From JANPCX01 sp966211815 (GTDB taxonomy: Bacteria; Pseudomonadota; Gammaproteobacteria; Burkholderiales; Burkholderiaceae_C), in contig CBIHOD010000013.1 in the NCBI GenBank assembly GCA_966211815.1, positions 8,428-72,427 of the forward strand: a stretch of 64,000 nucleotides of DNA, in the 5' to 3' direction. Positions within the stretch are counted from its first letter, which is position 1; every line of letters begins with the position of its first letter. Made by a program: the position numbers and the translations under genes. The notes below the pieces were generated by a model. The model saw only the letters and a program-made list of their open reading frames with translations, did not search any database and was not told where the DNA came from. Positions 58,385 through 64,000 of this stretch are shown in pieces.

Positions 58385-60567
58385 TCGGCCACCCTGCGCA
58401 AAGGCACGCGCATCTCGAAGGACACCCGGCCCTGGCCGGCCCGGTAGTCCAGCCGGCCGCCGTGCCCTTGCACCACCTGGTGCGCGATGTACAGCCCCAG
58501 GCCCATGCCGGTGCGGTTGCGCAGGTTGCCGGTGGAAGGGCGCTTGAACGGTTCGAACAAGGAGGCGGCGATCTCCGGTGGGATCGGGGGCGCGGCGTTG
58601 CTCACTTCAAGCGCCGCCTCGCCCCGGTCCTCGTCCGCCCAGGCGCGCAATTCCACTTCGCCTTGGCCGTGGTGCCGCGCATTGCTCAGCAGGTTGGCGA
58701 CCACTTGGGCGAACCGGACCGGGTCGACCTGCGCGCTCAACGCGCCCGGAAGGTCCGCGCCAATCGGCACGGTGGGGTGGGCGATGCGCGATTCTTCGAG
58801 CAGTTGCTCGATCAGCGGCACCAGGTCCACCGTGTCGAACGCCAGCGTCAGGTCGAAGCCGTGGTGCAGCCGGGAGACGTCCAGCACATTGCCGATCAGC
58901 TGCTTCATGCGCTGGGTCGAGTTGCGGATGACCGCGTTCATGCGCTCTTGCTGCAGGCCGCGGTCCAGCACGTGCGAGGCCATGCTCAGCGATTGCAGCG
59001 GCCCGCGCAGGTCGTGGCCGAGCATGGCCCACAGTTGCGAACGCAGGTGGTCGACCTCCCGCACCCGCTCGTTGGTGGCGCGGCTGACGCTGTCCAGCAG
59101 CTGCGAGGCGATCTCCAGTTCGACCGCGTCCCAGGGCTCGGCGGTGTCGCGCACCGTCTCGCGCCATTCGGCGAAGGAGCCCCGCGGCGTCAAGCGCGGG
59201 CCGAGCGGGCCGTGGGAGATGACTTTGTCGGGTTTGCCGCCCCAGCGGATGGTCTGGACCTGCTCGCGGCGCAACGCGACGATCCAGCAAGCCCGCATCG
59301 GGTCGAATCGCAGCGCGAGCACGCCGCAGCAGCGCGATTCGGGCGGAGCGCCCGGCGGGTGCGGCGGCAGCCTGGCGGCTTCGTTCACGTGCACCAGCTT
59401 GTCGTCCCGCGCGGCCAGCCAGTCGGCCAGCGACGCCGCCCAGGCTGGATCGGCGCCGTCGAGCCACTGCACCGCGCCGTCCAGCACCAACAGCATCGCG
59501 TCGCACCGCAGGCTGGCGCGCAAGGCGGCCGCATGGTTGCGCACGATTTCGGGCATCTCCGCGCCCAGCCCGATGGCCTGGGCCAGCTCGGTGCGAAGCC
59601 AGGCCGCGTGCGACGCCGCGGCCTCGCGTGCCTGGGCTTGCAGCGACTGGACGGTCGATGCGATCACCTGGGCCATCACGTCGAGCGCCATCCTGGTGGG
59701 GAAGGGCGCGCGTCGAGGCGCCATGTGGTGGCAGGCCAGCATGCCCCAGAGCCGGCCGCCGACCACGATGGACACGCTCATCGACGCGCCCACGCCCATG
59801 TTGCGCAGGTACTCGATGTGGATCGGGGAAACGCTGCGCAGCACGCTGTGGCTGAGGTCGAGCGGCTCCAGCTGCGAGGCCTCCGCCAGCAGCGGCACGG
59901 GCTCGTCGCCCACGTCGGCGATCAGGCGCAGCGTGTTGACGGTGTAGAGGCGGCGCGCCTGCGCCGGGATGTCGCTGGCGGGGTAGCGGCGGCCGAGGTA
60001 GGGCTCCAGCGCCGGGTCGCGTGCTTCGGCGACCACGTCGCCGCTGTCGTCGTGCCGGAAACGGTAGGCCATCACCCGGTCGAAGCCCGTCAGTTCGCGC
60101 ACGGAAAGCACCGCCGCCGAAAGCAGCTTGTCGATGCTCTTCTGCCGCTTCAGGCCGTCCATCGCGCGATAGGCCATGTGGGCGAAACGCGCCACTTCGC
60201 TGTCGCCGGCCGGCCGGGATTCGAATTCGCACAGCACCCGGCCCTGGTGGACGTGCATCACCACGTCGAAGCTGCGCCCGCCCAGGCGCAGCTCGGTCGA
60301 GTGCATCGACAGCTCTTCGGAGCCGGCGCTTTGCACGGCCCGGTGCAACAGGCCGTGCAACTCCGCGTCGCCGCCGAGCGCGGATTGCGGCAACAGGCCG
60401 CCCAGTGCCGGCAGTGGGCCGAGCCAGTCCCGCGCATTGGCGCTGGCGTGGCTGAGCCGCCCGAGCCGGTCGAAAGCCAGCAGCGCCCCGTGGGGTTGGA
60501 CCGAGCCCGGCGTGTGGATCGGCTCGCGGTCGCAGTTTTCGAGCGTGGTGGCTGGGGTGGCGTGCAT
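58381..60567 (-). CDS. bphP: Bacteriophytochrome histidine kinase
   Basis: 728 aa from the ATG at 60567. PAS-GAF-PHY photosensory core: the biliverdin-binding Cys12 in ENCDREPIHTPG, then HTPGSVQPHG, the GAF motif RRYPASDIPAQARRLY near 195 with the conserved Asp, and a PHY domain with the WGMLACHHMAPR tongue region. The output is a histidine kinase with H-box MLGHDLRGPL near 514, NLLSNARHHG, and GMGLGLYIAHQVVQGHGG. It should autophosphorylate depending on red/far-red light. No response regulator gene is adjacent. bphO is coupled by overlap. Confidence 0.96.
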   Translation of the reverse strand: MHATPATTLENCDREPIHTPGSVQPHGALLAFDRLGRLSHASANARDWLGPLPALGGLLPQSALGGDAELHGLLHRAVQSAGSEELSMHSTELRLGGRSFDVVMHVHQGRVLCEFESRPAGDSEVARFAHMAYRAMDGLKRQKSIDKLLSAAVLSVRELTGFDRVMAYRFRHDDSGDVVAEARDPALEPYLGRRYPASDIPAQARRLYTVNTLRLIADVGDEPVPLLAEASQLEPLDLSHSVLRSVSPIHIEYLRNMGVGASMSVSIVVGGRLWGMLACHHMAPRRAPFPTRMALDVMAQVIASTVQSLQAQAREAAASHAAWLRTELAQAIGLGAEMPEIVRNHAAALRASLRCDAMLLVLDGAVQWLDGADPAWAASLADWLAARDDKLVHVNEAARLPPHPPGAPPESRCCGVLALRFDPMRACWIVALRREQVQTIRWGGKPDKVISHGPLGPRLTPRGSFAEWRETVRDTAEPWDAVELEIASQLLDSVSRATNERVREVDHLRSQLWAMLGHDLRGPLQSLSMASHVLDRGLQQERMNAVIRNSTQRMKQLIGNVLDVSRLHHGFDLTLAFDTVDLVPLIEQLLEESRIAHPTVPIGADLPGALSAQVDPVRFAQVVANLLSNARHHGQGEVELRAWADEDRGEAALEVSNAAPPIPPEIAASLFEPFKRPSTGNLRNRTGMGLGLYIAHQVVQGHGGRLDYRAGQGRVSFEMRVPLRRVAE

Positions 60568-60685
60568 CCTTTTGATTATCCGGGGACGGCCGCTTCGGTG
60601 GGCCTGCAAAGCATGGAGGAGGGGATCCGGCGGGGGGAACCGGCCGTCCGCCTTGACGGGGCCAGGGCGGCCGCGTATATTCATC

Positions 60686-60701
60686 TGGAACGATCATTCC
60701 A
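60686..60701. promoter_or_regulatory. TetR operator, copy 1
   Basis: TGGAACGATCATTCCA, a 16-bp palindrome with one mismatched pair, lies 46 bp before the tetR ATG. An almost identical site lies at 61393 before the next gene. Confidence 0.75.
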
Positions 60702-60747
60702 AATGTGTCATTTGACACTCGCCCTGAATCCACCATTCCACGCCGAC

Positions 60748-61329
60748 ATGCGCACCAAGGATTTCGAACCCGATGAGGTCGCCGAGGCGGCCATGCGCGT
60801 CTTCTGGGAGCGCGGCTACTCCGCCACGTCGGTCCAACACCTCGTCGAAGGCACCGGCCTGTCGCGCAGCAGCCTGTACGGCACCTTCGAGAACAAGCAG
60901 GGCCTGTACGAGCGGGCGTTGCGCCGCTACGCGGCCGTCACCACGCGCAACGTGGAATTGCTCGCGGGGAAAGGGACCGCCAGGGAACTGGTGAGCCAGC
61001 TGCTGCGGGGCATCCTCGAAGACGAGCTGGGCGACCCCCTGCGGCGCGGTTGCCTGGTGGCCAACGCCTCGTTGGAACTCGCGGGGCGCGACCCCGCCGT
61101 CGCCGAACTCGTGTCCCAGAATTTCCAGCGGTTGCAGAAGGCGCTGGAGGCGGTGATCGCCCGGGGCCAGGAAGACGGTGAGGTCGCCGCCCATAAAAGC
61201 CCGAGGGCGCTTGCGCGATTTTTCGTCAACACGATGCAGGGCATGCGCGTGCTGGGCAAGGGCAGCCCAGCCAGGCAGCGCCGCCAGTGCCTGCAGGATG
61301 TGATGGACACGGCGCTGGACGCGCTCTGA
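60748..61329 (+). CDS. TetR-family transcriptional regulator
   Basis: 193 aa from the ATG at 60748. The N-terminal helix-turn-helix (about 10-50) reads AMRVFWERGYSATSVQHLVEGTGLSRSSLYGTFENK. The C-terminal domain (about 80-190) resembles the TetR_C branch that controls short-chain reductases. Sites at 60686 and 61393 show that it represses itself and the downstream oxidoreductase gene. The ligand is unknown, probably a reactive aldehyde or quinone (inference). Confidence 0.9.
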   Translation: MRTKDFEPDEVAEAAMRVFWERGYSATSVQHLVEGTGLSRSSLYGTFENKQGLYERALRRYAAVTTRNVELLAGKGTARELVSQLLRGILEDELGDPLRRGCLVANASLELAGRDPAVAELVSQNFQRLQKALEAVIARGQEDGEVAAHKSPRALARFFVNTMQGMRVLGKGSPARQRRQCLQDVMDTALDAL

Positions 61330-61392
61330 ACAAAGACCCGGATCCCCGGCGCGGCCGTCCGCGCCAGCCCCGGGCTTTCATTCGCCTCGAAA

Positions 61393-61408
61393 TGGAACGC
61401 TCATTCCC
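61393..61408. promoter_or_regulatory. TetR operator, copy 2
   Basis: TGGAACGCTCATTCCC differs from the site at 60686 at two positions. It lies 52 bp before the reductase gene, after the tetR stop, so that gene has its own controlled promoter. Confidence 0.75.
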
Positions 61409-61459
61409 ATAACCGTTCCGTCTTCGACTTCGATTCAACCCAACCGAAAGGAACCCACC

Positions 61460-62332
61460 ATGCCCCCCGACAACCACCGGGCATCGCCCACGATCGGCGT
61501 CCTCGGCACCGGCCTGATCGGCGCGCCGGTCGCGCGCAACCTCCGCAAACGCGGATTCCCGGTGCAAGCCTGGAATCGCACCCCGGGCAAAGCCCGGGCC
61601 TTGGCTCCGGACGGCGTCAAGGCGGTCGCCTCACCGGCCGAAGCCGTGCAGGGCGCCGACATCGTCGTGACAGTGCTCAAAGACGGCCCGGCCGCGCTGG
61701 ACGCGATGAACGCCGCGGCACCCGCGTTGAAGCCGGGCGCGGCGTGGCTGCAACTGGGCACCGTCGGCATCGAGGCGGCCGAGGCGCTGCAGGCCCTCGC
61801 CGGACGGCACGGGCTGGTGTTCTACGACGCGCCCGTCCAAGGCACGCGGCAGCCGGCGGAGCAGGCGCAGTTGATCGTCCTCGCGTCCGGCCCGTCCAGC
61901 CACCGCGGCGCGGTGCAACCGGTTTTCGACGCCATCGGCAAACGCACGCTGTGGCTGTCCGAGACGCCGGGCACCAGCAGCCGCCTGAAGCTCGCCTTGA
62001 ACAGCTGGGTCTTCGCGATGACCCACGGCATCGCCGAAAGCCTTGCACTGGCCCAAGGACTGGGCGTCGACCCGGCATGGGTGGTCGACGTCGTTACCGG
62101 CGGCCCGATGGACAGCGGCTACTTCCAGGCCAAGGCGGCCGCCATGCTCAAAGGCGATTACACCGCCAGCTTCTCGATCGCCAACGCCTCCAAAGACGCG
62201 GGCCTCGTCATGGAAGCCGCAGTCCAGGCCGGCATCCGCGTCGACGCCGCCGAAGCTGGATTGAAGCGTTTTGAGCGTGCACTGGCCAACGGCCATGGCG
62301 ACAAGGACATGGCGGCCTCGATCCTGGCTTGA
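61460..62332 (+). CDS. NAD(P)-dependent beta-hydroxyacid dehydrogenase-like oxidoreductase
   Basis: 290 aa. The N-terminal Rossmann fold has GVLGTGLIGAPVARNL, and NRTPGKA shows an NADP preference. VQGTRQPAEQAQLIVLASG and KLALNSWV (catalytic Lys) are motifs of the 3-hydroxyisobutyrate dehydrogenase family, with the substrate loop DAPVQGT. Relatives reduce succinic semialdehyde, tartronate semialdehyde or glyoxylate, or act as imine reductases. Substrate undefined. AAAGGAAC precedes the ATG. The TetR operator upstream indicates induced expression. Confidence 0.92.
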   Translation: MPPDNHRASPTIGVLGTGLIGAPVARNLRKRGFPVQAWNRTPGKARALAPDGVKAVASPAEAVQGADIVVTVLKDGPAALDAMNAAAPALKPGAAWLQLGTVGIEAAEALQALAGRHGLVFYDAPVQGTRQPAEQAQLIVLASGPSSHRGAVQPVFDAIGKRTLWLSETPGTSSRLKLALNSWVFAMTHGIAESLALAQGLGVDPAWVVDVVTGGPMDSGYFQAKAAAMLKGDYTASFSIANASKDAGLVMEAAVQAGIRVDAAEAGLKRFERALANGHGDKDMAASILA

Positions 62333-62438
62333 ACTTCATTCGATCTGAATGCGCTACGATGTATAGAGCGTCGGACGAGAAAGAAAGGCTTCGCTAACAC
62401 TCGACAAGAAGCATTTTGTCAAATCGTCCATATCTCAC

Positions 62439-62466
62439 AAAAGGCCCGCAAGGGCCTTTTCTTTTT
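62439..62466. terminator. Terminator between the reductase and the phage-like module
   Basis: GGCCC-GCAA-GGGCC with T-rich TTTTCTTTTT on the plus strand and TTTTG on the minus strand. It serves the convergent reductase and rep transcripts, and marks the edge between them. Confidence 0.85.
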
Positions 62467-62473
62467 ACATGTT

Positions 62474-62755
62474 TCAAAACATAGCCGCAAGCCAGGAGAA
62501 AAGACGGCTATCAACCCGTTGAAGGAAATAGACCAAGAAACCACCGAACAAAGCACCGAGGATCCAGCTGGGAAGATGGAAAGACCGACGCGGTGGACTA
62601 GGCAGGGAGCGCATGGAGCCGCACCGAAGCGACGCGGCCGTCAAAGCGTCTTTGTAGGGGTTAGGCGGGGGTGCAACCGGCAAGGAAGCAGAAAGACGAG
62701 CGGCAGCGCGTTTGCGCTCGTCCCTGTCGTACCAATCACGTTCGTGGTAACTCAT
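62474..62755 (-). CDS. Small protein with C-terminal membrane helix, downstream of rep
   Basis: 93 aa. TAGGAGGC directly before the ATG contains the rep stop codon, so the two genes are coupled, 8 bp apart. The N-terminal half is charged and Pro-rich, and a single hydrophobic helix (about 68-84, ILGALFGGFLVYFL) follows. In filamentous phages small membrane proteins follow rep, but this one matches no family I know. Function unassigned. Confidence 0.7.
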   Translation of the reverse strand: MSYHERDWYDRDERKRAAARLSASLPVAPPPNPYKDALTAASLRCGSMRSLPSPPRRSFHLPSWILGALFGGFLVYFLQRVDSRLFSWLAAMF

Positions 62756-62763
62756 TGCGCCTC

Positions 62764-63750
62764 CTAGCCGGGCGGTCTGGAATCGTCGGACTCAATGAAG
62801 AAAATTCCGCGTGAAGCATCGAACCAGGCGCGGGTGATGTTGTCGCCGACGGCAGCATAGGCCAGCTCTAGAAGCTCGCGCATGGTGACATCGCCAGTGA
62901 ACAACGCTTTGTAAGCCTCGGGCACGTCGACGCCCTTGCTGGCGCTGTAGCGCTTACGGTTCAGCTCGCTTTCGACCATGTCTTTCGCGACGTAGCCAGC
63001 GATGTAAGCGGCGATGGCTCCGGCGCCCCTGATCGGCTTGCGACGGCCGCTCCACCGACTGGATCGCTTCGACTCATCGAAATTGCCGCCGTACTCCCCA
63101 GCCACGCTGCGCCAAATAGCGCGCATGACATCCCAACTTTTGACTTTGACCCCACCCTGCAAGATCCGCTGCGGAAGGGCATGCGTCGCCAAATGAATGT
63201 GGAAGGCGCCACGCTCTTGCTTCTCCAACGTCGCGATGTAGCGCCACTCCCCGAACAGGGCAACGACACGGCGGCGAAAGGCATCGAGATGCTTAAGCAC
63301 CAGCTCCCTATCCTGCACGTTGGCTTTGTAGGTCAAGGTCCACAAGGCGTTGACCATCATGGTTTTGCACTTGTGCCTGACATCGCGTTTGGCGCGGCGC
63401 ACGGCGTATTCGACATTGGCCTCCCGATCACCTTCGCCTCGGGGCGCCAGGCGGGCCAAATCGCGCTGGATGGAGCGATCAAGCGTCGACTGAAGGTCAG
63501 GGTGCTTGACCACCACTACAGCCTCACGGTGGCCGTTTTGAAAATCGCGCGCCTGAAAAAGGTACTGCGGCCTTTGGGAAATCCGAAGGGACTCATCGGT
63601 AACCCCATCGAGCGCACCATGCAACGGATGCGCAACGCATGCCTGGGCGTACGCCTTCAAATCCGCTTGGTACTTGCGAGCGGTTTCGAGGCGTGCACGT
63701 TGCACGTCGGTCCACCCTGAATAGTCCAACTTTGCTACAGTCGATCCCAC
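62764..63750 (-). CDS. HUH-type rolling-circle replication initiator (filamentous-phage G2P-like)
   Basis: 328 aa from a GTG at 63750; GAGGAGGT lies 7 bp upstream. The HUH motif is in GAFHIHLATHA (His near 183 and 185). Motif III in AAYIAGYVAKDM supplies Tyr near 250 and 254 with Lys257. These are the nicking Tyr and metal His of rolling-circle Rep proteins as in inovirus or plasmid replication. An upstream Arg/Lys-rich region follows an N-terminal part without relatives I know. GC content and codon use are somewhat lower than in the neighbours, fitting foreign origin. It points to a prophage or integrated plasmid running off the window. Confidence 0.8.
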   Translation of the reverse strand: MGSTVAKLDYSGWTDVQRARLETARKYQADLKAYAQACVAHPLHGALDGVTDESLRISQRPQYLFQARDFQNGHREAVVVVKHPDLQSTLDRSIQRDLARLAPRGEGDREANVEYAVRRAKRDVRHKCKTMMVNALWTLTYKANVQDRELVLKHLDAFRRRVVALFGEWRYIATLEKQERGAFHIHLATHALPQRILQGGVKVKSWDVMRAIWRSVAGEYGGNFDESKRSSRWSGRRKPIRGAGAIAAYIAGYVAKDMVESELNRKRYSASKGVDVPEAYKALFTGDVTMRELLELAYAAVGDNITRAWFDASRGIFFIESDDSRPPG

Positions 63751-63847
63751 GTCGACACCTCCTCAACTTTGTGTCACGTCACCGCCTCGGGTCCCTGCCA
63801 GGACGCCGGGGCTTTCTTTTGTCTATTCAGCCCGCTGAGTCACCAGG

Positions 63848-63875
63848 AGCTGCCTCTCGATACGTTATGTGTACC
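63848..63875. other. Upstream region of rep with a dif-like half-site
   Basis: The 250 bp from 63751 to the window end hold no gene that I can support. TTATGTGTACC (63865-63875), read on the minus strand as GGTACACATAA, matches 9 of 11 positions of the E. coli XerC arm GGTGCGCATAA, and the next six bases CGTATC resemble the dif centre; the other arm is not conserved. The stretch 63889-63910 has a GGCCGGC/GCCGGGCC hairpin ending in a long C run. These could be an attP or replication-origin region. Not proven. Confidence 0.35.
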
Positions 63876-64000
63876 TTTGATAAATCTAGGCCGGCTTCGC
63901 CGGGCCCCCCCCCGTGGCGGCGCGGCAAGTGGCTGGGCGGGCGCACCCGGGTTTTAATGGGGCCAAACCGGGGGAGGCCACCACAGAAATAGCATTAAAA

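Noticed and set aside
62350..62375. dif-like sequence at ATGCGCTACGATGTATA
   Set aside because: It needs an inserted base and has four arm mismatches to match the XerC arm; probably chance.
63751..64000. Protein-coding gene at the right edge
   Set aside because: The frames open there have no start with a ribosome site and run through a C-rich, low-complexity stretch. The region fits an origin or att site better.

Overview
The window looks like a chromosomal segment of a high-GC betaproteobacterium, most likely order Burkholderiales and family Comamonadaceae. The grounds are the codon bias, a Bug-type (tripartite tricarboxylate) binding protein, many orphan periplasmic binding proteins, the small Trp-rich and DUF4936 families, the mltG-tmk-holB-pilZ-tatD cluster, and a MutL that carries its own endonuclease motif. 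No plasmid or phage block interrupts it until about 62.4 kb. There a filamentous-phage or rolling-circle type replication initiator appears and runs to the window edge.

Layout. 0-5 kb: a secreted GH16 glycan hydrolase, an N-formylglutamate amidohydrolase with an orphan amino-acid-type binding protein, and a divergent LysR regulator. 5-12 kb: a family-5 (peptide/nickel type) binding protein and a 1,670-residue signalling protein that joins a Ser/Thr kinase-like domain, an AAA ATPase, a helical region, GAF and GGDEF. 12-18 kb: an OmpA-type lipoprotein, an rRNA pseudouridine synthase with a long disordered arm, and mutL. 18-23 kb: a JmjC/cupin-like protein with a GNAT acyltransferase and a divergent 67-residue ORF, then an orphan binding protein, DedA, and an HD-GYP response regulator. 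23-32 kb: amiC, tsaE and queG (cell wall and tRNA modification), a Bug protein, xerD, another orphan binding protein and class I fumarase. 32-41 kb: a HPF-like protein, yqhA, acsA followed by a 134-bp tandem repeat, a fused pabB-pabC, a cytochrome c, and a PEP-CTERM exopolysaccharide-type protein behind a clear sigma-54 promoter. 41-49 kb: lgt, dnaQ, tRNA-Val(CAC), dusA, a polyamine-type ABC transporter (potGHI) with an EamA exporter but no binding protein, and aceA with a palindromic operator. 49-57 kb: esterase, NRDE protein, ygfZ, and the mltG-tmk-holB-pilZ-tatD-ankyrin cluster. 57-62.4 kb: bacteriophytochrome with heme oxygenase, then a TetR regulator and a reductase that share an operator sequence. 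62.4-64 kb: the phage-like rep module.

Functional threads. acsA, aceA and the class I fumarase fit growth on acetate through the glyoxylate shunt. Signalling points to c-di-GMP (GGDEF made by the kinase fusion, degraded by HD-GYP, a PilZ protein) and red light (BphP). There are five orphan solute-binding proteins of three families with no transporter beside them, while the one full permease set lacks its binding protein. Repeats include a REP-like family with arms resembling TTCGACAGGCTCAG, a 23-bp tandem array, two long-hairpin MITE-like elements with a related core, and the acsA-tail tandem repeat.

The least explained items are the JmjC/GNAT/small-protein locus, the kinase-to-GGDEF fusion, the duplicated four-cysteine domain of the GH16 protein, and the terminal rep module with a dif-like half-site. 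Starts were chosen from Shine-Dalgarno sequences, signal peptides and family alignment from memory. No database search was possible.
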